Shown: piece by piece, positions 46,964 to 58,984 of the stretch | Layout: each line of letters opens with the position of its first letter | Numbering within the stretch: position 1 is the first letter of the stretch | Source of the DNA: Liquidambar formosana | Lineage: Eukaryota; Streptophyta; Magnoliopsida; Saxifragales; Altingiaceae | Assembly: GCA_039720395.1 (NCBI GenBank) | Contig: CM077832.1 | Location: 27,143,763 to 27,207,762, forward strand | Length of the DNA stretch: 64,000 bases | Direction: 5' to 3' | Made by a program: the position numbers and the translations under genes | The notes under the pieces: generated by a model | Database searches by the model: none | What the model was told of the DNA's origin: nothing | Seen by the model: the letters and a program-made list of their open reading frames with translations, nothing else

Positions 46964-48667
46964 TGTTAGGATTATGCCCTAGAGCCAATCATGGAGATGA
47001 TTGTTTAGGGATTAGGAACAATCAATTGATTTCATTTATATATGTCACATTTATTATTGATTTAATAAAAGGGCTTATTCTATTATGTTTATATGCATCA
47101 TTTATATTTACATAATATGTCCATGGAGTTAGAGTTGAGAATATGAAATTACAAAGGGTTGTAATTTTGAGACTGTAAATATATCTCTGTACTAAACTCC
47201 TAAATCATTCCTAGTTGAAGGTTCACTATGATGGACAGTAATGAACCATAGGACTAGCACTTGTTAGGTTGACTCTATAGGAGGATAGCTAGTCTCAAGC
47301 TATTTGTGTGGAGACACTACAACCAACAAGTGGGTGCCTATTATAAGAATAGGTACACTGAATGTGACCAAAGATATGAGATAAACTGAATGGAGTTTTA
47401 ACCTGCCTGTCAATCAGTTTCTCATTGTTATAGTGGTACAAGTAATCCTTAGACCTGAGACACCATGGTTGTCTTATACATGTAGCTTTAGAAGTTTGAT
47501 AACACTAAGTGCAGATCCTATTCAGGGGTCTGTAAGGGTGTTCATTGGCCCTACTGCTATGTGTGTGAAGGCATGTGAGTGATCAACAAGGAATCCATCA
47601 CTCTCAGGAAAAAGAGAGTGAATGTCTCATACAGCATTCATTGAATATAACTCATTAAATCCATGGGCCCATGGTAGAATGAATATGGAAAGGAGTTTCC
47701 ATAAGTTCATCATTGAGTTGATATTAATGAATGAGTATAAAGTAATTGAACTAGGGACTTGACAGACTTCCATGTCCTATTAGTTCAATTGGAGACATTG
47801 TGTTGATGGAAGGATGGAATTGTAACCTGTAAACTATAACAGAAGGGTTCTTTGTAAATGACTATTCACCTCATTAAGGACCACACCATGAGCCATATGC
47901 TAGGTGTTACTCATGGTTAGTAGAAGCCCTAATTGATATAAATGAGTTATAATCAATTAGGGAATTGAAAGGAGTTTCAATTAGACCCTTAATGGAAAGT
48001 GTTCCATTGTGCACAACTTGTGCTGTTCCTACTACTTAATGATGTGAACCCAATGGGTCACACACTGATCATGCTAAGAGAGCTTGAAAGTCTATGAGAG
48101 AAAGGGCATAAGTGAATAAAAGAATTGTTCTTAAGGGGCAAATTTATATAGGATATAAATTAGAGGGGTTAAGTTGCAATTATGTATAATTACAACTTAA
48201 CTCATATGAGGAATAGGATTCCTCACTAGGGCCGGCCCTATTAGTGGGCTATATATAGCCTCACATGTGATGTGATGACATCACTTGAAACATAATTCAT
48301 TCTCCCCAAGGGCTGGCCGAATTTCACAAGGAGGCTCTCTCTCTCTCTCCCTCTTCTCCACCTCTAGCAACAACAAGGAAGAAGAAGGAAAGGACTTCAA
48401 GTTCAAGCTAGGTGTGGATACCGTTGGAGGCAGCACACTTGGGCTGCTCATTCACCGCTGTCTGGAGACAAAGCTTGGAGCAAAAAGGAGAAGACAAAGC
48501 TTGGAGCATAAAGGAGAAGACTTGAATCAACTGTAAGTAATTCTACCCTCTTCTAGTTAGGGTTTTTGTTTTGTATTAAGCATAATTAAGATTCATGGGT
48601 TTGGGAAACGTAGGAAAAATTTTAAATTCCGCCTTTGTATTTTTCCTCTCTAGTTTGATTCCCAACA
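46964..48667 (+). mobile_element. Solo LTR, TSD ACTCA
   Basis: This 1704-bp LTR of the second subfamily is flanked by ACTCA at 46959-46963 and 48668-48672. It contains TATATATAG near 48246 and a duplicated AAAGGAGAAGACAAAGCTTGG segment near 48480. It is inserted in LTR B. Confidence 0.95.
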
Positions 48668-48847
48668 ACTCACGTCTGCCATGCCAGCGTGGGTAAGGCA
48701 GCATGCCCTTTTGCCACTTTTGGACCATTTTACCCTCATCAAATGAGGTAATTCCTTCATCAAACAAAGCCTAAATGCCTTCCACGTCCTATGTGACCAA
48801 AATGCCCCTCCAAATGACCATTTTAGCCCTAAAAGTCCTTGTTTGCC

Positions 48848-48855
48848 TATAAATA
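48848..48855 (+). promoter_or_regulatory. TATA box of LTR B
   Basis: TATAAATA in the context TTGCCTATAAATAGCCC, with a C-rich, CA-containing leader downstream. This is a good plant core promoter. Confidence 0.65.
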
Positions 48856-49419
48856 GCCCACATTTCATCCATTAGAGAGATCCCTAAGCCAACTCCCCTC
48901 ATCCCATCTCTTATACACACAAACACCCAACCTAAATCCCACACATCCATCCTCCATCTTTGCCTAAACCCCATCCCTTGAAAACACCCATCCATATACA
49001 TACACAAATCACCCCCTAATCCCACTTTTGAATCCAATTCAATCTCATCCACCACAAAGAGCCTACCATATATTTCCCCACAAACCCTCTCACACAAATT
49101 TAGGGGCAGTTCTTGAAGGAAAATCCTAGGATTGAACCATCCAAGTTACATTTGGATAGCATAAAAGAGACAAATTCTGCTGCAGTTTTACTACAGAAAG
49201 ACTGTCAATTTTGTGTCTGCTGAACGGAAATTTCACTTCTGCTGACTGGTAACTCCACTGTTACCACACTTTCCTTCCCTATCTCACTCCACCACCTTCC
49301 AAGCACACTTGGAAGCATCAAAGGAGCATCTCAAAGAGGGATTTCAAACTTGGGAGAGGATCACTCAAGCCCAACTTGTTCAAAGCTAAGGTGAAATCAC
49401 CTACACTAGGTGAGCTTCC

Positions 49420-51109
49420 TGTTGGGAATCGAACTAGGGAGGAAAACTACAAAGGGCGGAATTAAAATTTTCCTACGATTCCCAAACCCATGAATCCGAT
49501 TATGCATAATACAAAAACATAAACCCTAACTACCAAGAGAGTTGGGATTACTTACAGTTGATTAATGTCTTCTCCTTTATGCTCCAAGCTTTGTCTTCTC
49601 CTTTTTGCTATAAGCTTTGTCTCCGGACAGCTGTGAATGAGCAGCCCAAGTGTGCTACCTCCAACGGTATCCACACCTAGCTTGAGATTGAAGTCCTTTC
49701 TTTCTTCTTCTTTGTTGTTGCTAGAGGTGAAGAAGAGAGAGAGAGAGAGGGAGAGCTGTAATTTTCAGCCAGCCCTTGGGGAGGAGTGATTGTGATGATG
49801 TCATCACCTTATAGTGGGCATTATATAGCCCACTAATAGGGCCGGCCAAGGGGGGATTCCAAACCCTAATCTAATTTGTGTAATTACTCTTAATTACACA
49901 ATTAGCCCACTAGTTTGCATCAAATACAAATTAGCCCCTTAAAGAACTTTTCTTTAATCACTTATACCCTTTCTCTCATAGACAATCAAGCTCTCTTAGC
50001 ATGATCAGTGTGTGACCCATTGGGTTCACATCATCAAGTAGTAGGAACAGCACAAGTTGTGCACAATGGAACACTTTCCATTAAGGGTCTAATTGAAACT
50101 CCTTTCAATTCCCTAATTGATTATAACTCATTTATATCAATCAGGGCTTCTACTAACCATGAGTAACACCTAGCATATGGCTCATGGTGTGGTCCTTAAT
50201 GAGGTGAATAGTCATTTACAAAGAACCCTTCTGTTATAGTTTACAGGTTACAATTCTATCATTCCATCAACACAATGTCGCCAATTGAACTAATAGGACA
50301 TGGAAGTCTGTCAAGTCCCTAGTTCAATTACTTTATACTCATTCATTAATATCAACTCAATGATGAACTTATGGAAACTCCTTTCCATATTCATTCTACC
50401 ATGGGCCCATGGATTTAATGAGTTATATTCAATGAATGCTGTATGAGACATTCACTCTCTTTTTCCTGAGAGTGATGGATTCCTTGTTGATCACTCACAT
50501 GCCTTCACACATATAGCAGTAGGGCCAATGAACACCCTTACAGACCCCTGAATAGGATCTGCACTTAGTGTTATCAAACTTGTAAAGCTACATGTATAAG
50601 ACAACCATGGTGTCTCAGGTCTAAGGATTACTTGTACCACTATAACAATGAGAAACTGATTGACAGGCGGGTTAAAACTCCATTCAGTTTATCTCATATC
50701 TTTGGTCACATTTAGTGTACCTATTCTTATAATAGGCACCCACTTGTTGGTTGTAGTGTCTCCACACAAATAGCTTGAGACTAGCTATCCTCCTATAGAG
50801 TCAACCTAACAAGTGCTAGTCCTATGGTTCATTACTGTCCATCATAGTGAACCTTCAACTAGGAATGATTTAGGAGTTTATTACAGAGATATATTTACAG
50901 TCTCAAAATTACAACCCTTTGTAATTTCATATTCTCAACTCTAACTCCATGGACATATTATGTAAATATAAATGATGCATATAAACATAATAGAATAAGC
51001 CCTTTTATTAAATCAATAATAAATGTGACATATATAAATGAAATCAATTGATTGTTCCTAATCCCTAAACAATCATCTCTATGATTGGCTCTAGGGCATA
51101 ATCCTAACA
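49420..51109 (-). repeat. 3' LTR of Copia element 2
   Basis: 1690 bp, TG...CA. It is followed on its right by the polypurine tract (minus strand AGTGCAAGTGGGAGAG). Confidence 0.95.
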
Positions 51110-51352
51110 CTCTCCCACTTGCACTATAGCCAATCCACCATGTATCTCATACCCATATCCTGTCGGTGGTGATCCAACACACTTGGGTTATAGCCTTAGT
51201 GAAGGGGTATTCTTTATTCTTTGTTGTATTAAACTTCTATATGTATATGTCATCTCTTCCAATGATCTCTCTAATCACTTGGAATCGCCGCTTAAAGTTT
51301 GGACTTTTGATGGGACCGTGGATCCTTGTCTTGAGCACTAGCCTTATTGTTG

Positions 51353-51805
51353 TCACAAAAACAATAGTAAAGGCTTCTCAATGTTAGGAACCACTCCTAG
51401 TTCTGCAATGAACTTACTCATCCAAACATGCAGCAATGCGCTCAAATTTACAGCTCCACCATTTAAGGTGAGAACATACCTCGATGTTGATCTCCTATCA
51501 TCATCGTCATATTGAAAATCTGAATCCGTTATACCAACCATTTCAAGTTTCTTTTTCCATAGGCAAGGCATAGGTCCTTTAGTTCTTCTCAAGAACTTAA
51601 GGATAGCCTTGACTGCTTCCCAGTGTTCCTTATCTGGGTTTGCCTGATATTTGCTCGTAACATTTACAGCAAAATTGATATCTGGTCTTTTAGTTATAGA
51701 CAACTTGATTTCATGTCTGACAGGAATTAGACTTCTTTTGAAATCATGCATTTTGAACCCTTTCAAAACCTTGTCTATGTACTTCGATTGGGAGAGACTT
51801 AGCAT
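51353..51805 (-). pseudogene. Copia RT end and RNase H fragment
   Basis: The 150-aa frame starts in the last part of RT (SQSKYIDKVLKGFKM, then RPDINFAVNVTSKYQANP). It enters RNase H (GITDSDFQYDDDDRRSTSRYV). The catalytic aspartate of TDSDF is kept, but the STSGY-type glycine is Arg and the end drifts. The RT catalytic part is absent upstream, where only scattered remnants lie between 51806 and 52433. Confidence 0.85.
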
Positions 51806-52433
51806 CCTTTAAGATCTATCTCTATAGACTTCTATTCCCAGAATATAGGATGCTTCTTCCAAATCTTTTATGGAGAAACTCTGTGAAAAACCAATTTTTC
51901 ACTTTTGACAACGTCTCTACATTATTCCCTAATAAGTAGAACGTCATTCACTTATAGGATCATAAACGTGATCGCACTCCCACTAACCCTTTGTACAATC
52001 ATGGTACAATGATGGGTTTTGTCTCAACAGGGATAGTGGTTGCATTAATGTTGGTTTGTGTCTCATTAGACAACTCTTTGAGTTCTATTTTCCTGTTGTT
52101 ATCTCCTTCTTGAATAAACTCTTTTTCAAGAAAGATTGAAAACTTACTAACAAACACTTTTGTTCATCAGGATGATAGATATGATATCCTAAACTCCTTT
52201 TAGGATAATACACAAACCTACATTTAAGTTATCTTGATTTCCAATTTGGTTGCATTATATGTCTCTACATATGTAGTCATCCCCATACCTTAACATGCTT
52301 AAGGTTTGGTGCTTCCCTTTCCATATCTCATATAGGTCCTAAGGGACAGCCTTGGTTTGAACTCTGTTTCACAGGTATGTGGCAATTTCTAGGGCATATC
52401 CTAACAAGGATAATATTAGGTCATTGTAACTTA

Positions 52434-52751
52434 TCATGGACCTAACCATATCCAATAAGGTTCTATTCCTCTTTTCTGACATACCATTAAGTTATGGTGT
52501 TCCAAGAGGTGTCCATTGTGATTGAATGCCATTTGAACAAGTTGATCTGAAAATTGACCGGTTAAATATTTGCCTCCTTGATCCAATCGAAGAGCTTTAA
52601 TACTTTTACCGGTTTGTTTCTCTACTTCATATCTGAATTCTTTGAACCTTTCAAATATTTCAGACTTGTACTTCATTAAGTATACACACCCAAACCTAGA
52701 ATGAATCATTGGTAAAGGTTGTAAAGTAAGAGAAACTTCTACATACATCAT
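52434..52751 (-). pseudogene. Copia integrase fragment
   Basis: The 105-aa frame covers the middle of the integrase core, including FKEFRYEVEKQTGKSIKALR and the DQGGKYLTGQF block that normally holds the second catalytic Asp and GGEY. The zinc-binding domain and the last catalytic Glu region are damaged or missing. The same region aligns with a more decayed copy at about 17080-17260 in Copia element 1. Confidence 0.8.
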
Positions 52752-53176
52752 TATGTATATCTTGTTCTCTTAGGTTTATTAGCATTCAATTTAGAACTAT
52801 CATGCTCCATTGCAATTCATATTTGCAATAAAGTTTAGAAAATAAAGGCCATCCATATAAACTCGAGAAGTAATGAACTCTTCATTTAATAGAAAACATT
52901 TATTAAATCAAACTAAAACCTCGTTTAGATAAAACTGAAATAAAATTAATGTTTCTAATAACTTCTGGAATGTAAAGATAGCTAACTATTATTTCTAAAC
53001 TACTCCATTAGGTAGAGTCAAGCAACAAGCCCCACAGCTAATGCAGCAACGTTTGCTCCATTCCCCACTTGTAGGGTTGATCCGCCTTTACTCTGCCTTC
53101 TGCTTCCCACTAGATTCTGCATGGAATTCAAAATTCACATCAGAATTAAATACCCAAGTGGAAGCAAAACTAACAT

Positions 53177-53725
53177 TTAGTTTAGAGCATGATCCATACC
53201 TTCCAAAGGTTGGTTCTTTAGAGTATCCAGATACTCCGGGCAGTTACGTTTCCAGTGCCCATCTTTGCCGTGGTGAAAACAGGTTCCTTTGGCTTTGTTG
53301 TTACCTTTCTTCTTCCTTCGGGTACTCTTGCCCTTGCCTATGCCCTTGCCCTTGGGCTTGAGCTTAGACTTGGAAGTAGCAGTTTCATTAAATTCAAGCA
53401 AGAATTCTTTCCCATACAATTCTTGTATGTTGATAAAAATCTCGTAAGCACTTCCCATGGACTCATGTTGCTTCTTAAGCTCGAGACTCATAAATACCAT
53501 CATATAGCACCTTGCCATGAGATCGTCGTCCATACGCTTCTGGTAAATGTCTTTCTCTTGCTGAGTTGTAGCCTCAGCAGGAGCAATGGGAAGTAGATTA
53601 TGAAGTGCATAGGTAAGATTCTTGGAATCCAAAACAATTTTTAGATTCCTAAGCCAATCAAGACAATTTGGTCCAGTCAAACGGTTGATGTCCAATATTT
53701 TGGATAACGGGTTGAGGTGTGCCAT
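53177..53725 (-). pseudogene. Copia gag with altered zinc knuckle
   Basis: The 182-aa frame starts MAHLNPLSKILDINRLTGPN. It has the UBN2-type Gag order (LDWLRNLKIVLDSKNLTYAL, MARCYMMVFMSLELKKQHE, NIQELYG), then a Lys-rich linker and a knuckle CFHHGKDGHWKRNC at 149-162. The second zinc ligand is His152 where CX2C is standard, which needs two base changes. It is shorter than usual, so parts of the middle are probably deleted. Confidence 0.85.
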
Positions 53726-56700
53726 TTCTATGAACTACATATAAAAATTAAATAGAGAATTAGATTTCATTTTTAATCCATAATGATCGGGTCTTTAATC
53801 ATATGGTACCTCCCACTATTTTATCAAATTCCATACACCCTCTAATGGAATTCGGGAATCTTATTCCTAATGGGGATTGGGGTCCCACTATGACCTAGAA
53901 GCCTCACATGTTAGTTTCTTGACTTCTAACCCACAGTAAGAAGACAACTCTTTGTCTATTGCTTCATAAGCAAGTTCCAATCATTTTGCCTCTAGGGTAC
54001 ATACTCCTCACATGTTAGTTTCTTGGAATACTTCCCTAGTTAAGTTAAGCCCATCATTCACACAGGTATGTTTCACTAAATATATACCTTACATGTTAGT
54101 TTCTTGGTATATACCAGCTTAGGCACCCCATGATATCTATATATGTGATAGTTTCAAGTAATGTCTTTAATATGGGTAGCTCCTACATGTCTGCAGCCAG
54201 GTACCCACATTAAGGGACGTTAGATGATCCTATAATGATGGAAGGCAATGAAGAATCCATTCCCTAATGTATTCTCCATTTCCAACTTAATATTAAAATA
54301 GAGGGGTTTTAAGGGTCTCATCAAAATAACTAATCTAACATACATCTCATGCATTTAAATAAGAAATACATAACAACATTATATATATGTAATCCACTTA
54401 TCGATATTAGTCCCTATAAGGTGACATATAACGATCTTTGGATTTGGAGCTATCTCTATTAATCTCATTAAAAGCTCCCACTATGATGATTATGGACTTT
54501 AAGAGGATTCAATCCAAGCCAATGAATTGAATCCTTGGTCTAAGGTGGGTGTTGGTGATCGTAAAACATTCATTTGAAACATAGCATGCACTCTTGAAAA
54601 TCTTCTCCAAGCTTTCAAGTCCTTCAATCTCCTCCATTGGCTTCATGGTCTCCACCATAGGCTTGTTGGGCTCCACCATGCTCCTTTAGGTCCACCATGC
54701 TCCTTAGTGCACTCTCGATTACATAACATTTACATAGTTTTAAAGAAAGGGATACATAAGGGGAATGTGGGGTACATAAGAGAATGATAGAGAGAGAGAA
54801 GAAGGTGGCATGCAAGCCCCAAATAAATAATACATCACCATAATAAAATTACAACTCTTGAAAATAATACAACCCATTCATAAGACGGCCAATCACAATT
54901 GGTTTAAGGGGTATAGTCCATAATCATCATCCATCCATAACCATACAATCACATTGCATAATAAAGGAAATAACTGTAAGCAATAAACATATGGGCATTC
55001 ATGGTAACTCTATTGATTGGTTTTCATTAATCTCATTAATGTGTCCTAATCTTATTAGGATATGCATAAGTTCTTGAATTCATTAAGTCTTAACATTTAA
55101 GACATTTAATTTCAATTAATCAAATCAATTGAAACATTTAAAGTCCCCTAATAAAACTCTAATATCAAATATTAGGGTCTCTTTAATTAAACAAAACAAT
55201 TTCATTTAATTAAAAAATTCCAGATTTTAATTTAATCCTAAATTGTGTTTTAAACCATTTAAAACATTATAAAATTAATCACCATTAATTAAATAATCAA
55301 TTTTGGAATTAAATAAAATCATTTTATTAATTAATTAGTGCATTAGGGTTTCCTAAAACCCTAAACCCTAAATGCATTAACTCTAAACCCTAAGTGTAAC
55401 CCCAATGCATTAAATGCCTTATGATTGGTCAATTAATGACCAATCATTTAAACCCTAGGTTTATACGGTATTAATGATTAGGATTAGGGTTTAATTAATG
55501 CCACCTAGGATATTAATTACACCTAATTAATATGCACTAATTAGGGTTTCTAAAACCCTAAACCTTAAACCTATTAAATGCCAATGATTAATTACTAAAC
55601 CATTAATGATCATGATTGGTCATTAATGACCAATCATTTAACCCTAGGTTAGACACATTAATTACTAGGTTTAGTTATTAATTAATGCATTAATAGAATT
55701 AGGGTTTAATTAATATGAATTAGGGTTTCCTAAACCCTAAACCCTAGACATCATAAATGCAATTAATTATACCATAATGATTAATAACCATGATTGGTCA
55801 ATTAATGACCAATCATTAAACATTTTAATTAAGGTAATTAATAGTCAATTAGGGTTTTTAATTAATGCAATTAATGAATTAGGGTTTCATCATTAATGGG
55901 AATTAGGGTTTCATCATAAACCCTAAGGCTGCCGCCACATTAGTGGGCTGCCATGGCTTAGCAAGGCTGCCATGGATTGGCTAGGCCATGGGAGGCCATG
56001 GCCAGCAAAGGGGGACTCAAGCTAGGGTGTGGGCCAAGCCCATGGACACGTGTGGAGTGGCCAAGAGGGATGTCTTCTTCAAAGAACATTAGGGTTTCAA
56101 GAACCCTTGCTGGCACCACCATGGGAGGACCTCCAAGGTCACAAACGTTTCTAAAACTTAATCAATTCGACTCTACCAACAAAACCAGCTTTTGTATCAT
56201 GTCCCTACATGAATTACTAAGCTAATTGAAGTGGTTTGGATGATCAAATCATCCCCAATTGTTCTAAACAATTCAAGAACAGTAGGCCGTCCAGAATTTG
56301 ACAACATACTGTCCATGATCACAAATTGATTTAAAACCCAGCAAGATGATTAATTCAGGCTACCAAATTATTTTTCCTAGTATCCTACATGTCTTAGGAA
56401 ACTAATAAAATTGGTTTCATGCAATTTGGAGTTCCCTAGCTCAAGATATGAACAAAACTCCATTGATGACTTTCTGCAGAAAAACAGCCTGCTGTGTTCT
56501 TCCAAGAAATCAAACTTTTTGATTCTTTATGCATCAAGACTCCTTTGATTATTAAAGAACATGATCTATACATCATATATCATCATCCTATAATGATTAT
56601 TCATCAATTTTACAGAAGTATCTGATCATAACAGTAGCAAGAACCCTAGGGTTCTAAAACCCAGATTCAAACATGGTGGTCTTCTCCTTCTTCCTTCTGT

Positions 56701-57270
56701 TCTAGACTCATAATCCAATTATGATACATCCGAATGCTTGGGAACCCTTTCCTACCATGTCTAGAACATAACCCAAGTGGTGGAAACCATTGCCATGCTT
56801 TGATCTCCATCAAAAACTCACAATTGTGGCTGTTACATCATTCCCGAGCAAAACTGTCTTCCTTGACAGCCTGTAGTAAAAAATTCATAACTTTCACTAC
56901 AAAACTCGGATCGACGAACCGTTTGTTGGGTTGTAAAGCTGATTCGAAGAGCTTTCTAACCATATATGGCTCAAAAATTTTGGAGAAGAACTATGATTTC
57001 GGCATGCAAAACAAGATGACGATTTTTCATGACTATCATAAAAACTGTTCATCATCTTCTCCAAACTCAATCCCCATTCAACTTTTGAATAACCAGCAGC
57101 CCTAAAACTATTTTAGAAGAGGAGTAGAAGGAGAATTAACCTAGGGTTCAATAACCCTAGGTTTTGCCATTAGAGGGAAACCATTCTAATGCATGAACAT
57201 AAATTCCAGATTTATTAACCAATCAATTTACCATGAATTACAGCCCATATGCAGTTTGTATTAGGCATAA
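53726..57270 (-). other. Long leader of Copia element 2
   Basis: This 3.5-kb stretch between gag and the primer site has no coding frame I trust. It contains the three common-loop hairpins (53896-53928, 53992-54039, 54081-54113), AT-rich sequence with CCCTAAA runs near 55354, and repeated ATGATTGGTCATTAATGACCAATCAT-type inverted repeats. It is colinear with 18200-21640 in Copia element 1. Confidence 0.7.
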
Positions 57271-57274
57271 CCAT

Positions 57275-57287
57275 GGCTCTGATACCA
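57275..57287 (-). other. Primer binding site of Copia element 2 (initiator tRNA-Met)
   Basis: The minus strand reads TGGTATCAGAGCC one base inside the 5' LTR, as in Copia element 1. Confidence 0.93.
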
Positions 57288-57288
57288 C

Positions 57289-58984
57289 TGTTGGGAATCG
57301 AACTAGGGAAGAAAACTACAAAGGGCAGAATTAAAATTTTCCTACGATTCCCAAACCCATGAATCCGATTATGCATAATACAAAAACATAAACCCTAACT
57401 ACCAAGAGAGTTGGGATTACTTACAGTTGATTAATGTCTTCTCCTTTATGCTCCAAGCTTTGTCTTCTCCTTTTTGCTCTAAGCTTTGTCTCCGGACAGC
57501 GGTGAATGAGCAGCCCAAGTGTGCTGCCTCCAATGGTATCCACACCTAGCTTGAGCTTGAAGTCCTTTCTTTCTTCTTCTTTGTTGTTGCTAGAGGTGAA
57601 GAAGAGAGAGAGAGAGAGAGAGAGGGAGAGCTGTAATTTTCAGCCAGCCCTTGGGGAGGAGTGATTGTGATGATGTCATCACCTTATAGTGGGCATTATA
57701 TAGCCCACTAATAGGGCCGGCCAAGGGGGGATTCCAAACCCTAATCTAATTTGTGTAATTACTCTTAATTACACAATTAGCCCACTAGTTTGCATCAAAT
57801 ACAAATTAGCCCCTTAAAGAACTTTTCTTTAATCACTTATACCCTTTCCCTCATAGACAATCAAGTTCTCTTAGCATGATCAGTGTGTGACCCATTGGGT
57901 TCACATCATCAAGTAGTAGGAACAGCACAAGTTGTGCACAATGGAACACTTTCCATTAAGGGTCTAATTGAAACTCCTTTCAATTCCCTAATTGATTATA
58001 ACTCATTTATATCAATTAGGGCTTCTACTAACCATGAGTAACACCTAGCATATGGCTCATGGTGTGGTCCTTAATGAGGTGAATAGTCATTTACAAAGAA
58101 CCCTTTTGTTATAGTTTACAGGTTACAATTCTATCCTTCCATCAACACAATGTCTCCAATTGAACTAATAGGACATGGAAGTCTGTCAAGTCCCTAGTTC
58201 AATTACTTTATACTCATTCATTAATATCAACTCAATGATGAACTTATGGAAACTCCTTTCCATATTCATTCTACCATGGGCCCATGGATTTAATGAGTTA
58301 TATTCAATGAATGCTGTATGAGACATTCACTCTCTTTTTCCTGAGAGTGATGGATTCCTTATTGATCACTCACATGCCTTCACACACATAGCAGTAGGGC
58401 CAATGAACACCCTTACAGACCCCTGAATAGGATCTGCACTTAGTGTTATCAAACTTGTAAAGCTACATGTATAAGACAACCATGGTGTCTCAGGTCTAAG
58501 GATTACTTGTACCACTATAACAATGAGAAACTGATTGACAGGCAGGTTAAAACTCCATTCAGTTTATCTCATATCTTTGGTCACATTCAGTGTACCTATT
58601 CTTATAATAGGCACCCACTTGTTGGTTGTAGTGTCTCCACACAAATAGCTTGAGACTAGCTATCCTCCTATAGAGTCAACCTAACAAGTGCTAGTCCTAT
58701 GGTTCATTACTGTCCATCATAGTGAACCTTCAAGTAGGAATGATTTAGGAGTTTAGTACAGAGATATATTTACAATCTCAAAATTACAACCCTTTGTAAT
58801 TTCATATTCTCAACTCTAACTCCATGGACATATTATGTAAATATAAATGATGCATATAAACATAATAGAATAAGCCCTTTTATTAAATCAATAATAAATG
58901 TGACATATATAAATGAAATCAATTGATTGTTCCTAATCCCTAAACAATCATCTCTATGATTGGCTCTAGGGCATAATCCTAACA
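57289..58984 (-). repeat. 5' LTR of Copia element 2
   Basis: 1696 bp, TG...CA. It differs from the other LTR in the length of the GA repeat near 57605 and in scattered bases. Confidence 0.95.

Larger units (their letters stand above)
49420..58984 (-). mobile_element. Complete Copia-like element 2, TSD CTTCC
   Basis: LTRs at 49420-51109 and 57289-58984 bound a 6.2-kb interior; CTTCC flanks it at 49415-49419 and 58985-58989. The LTRs differ at roughly 20 sites by eye (about 98.8% identity). Fragments of RT/RNase H, integrase and gag survive in the order expected for Copia read leftward (gag, integrase, RT, RNase H). Most of RT is missing. The leader between primer site and gag is 3.5 kb, far longer than usual. 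The gag and RNase H style suggests the Tork/Angela side of Copia, tentatively. Confidence 0.94.

Noticed and set aside
56734..57105. 123-codon + strand ORF in the Copia 2 leader
   Set aside because: The related stretch in Copia 1 (21114-21392) keeps only part of it with frame breaks, and it is antisense to the element; treated as chance.
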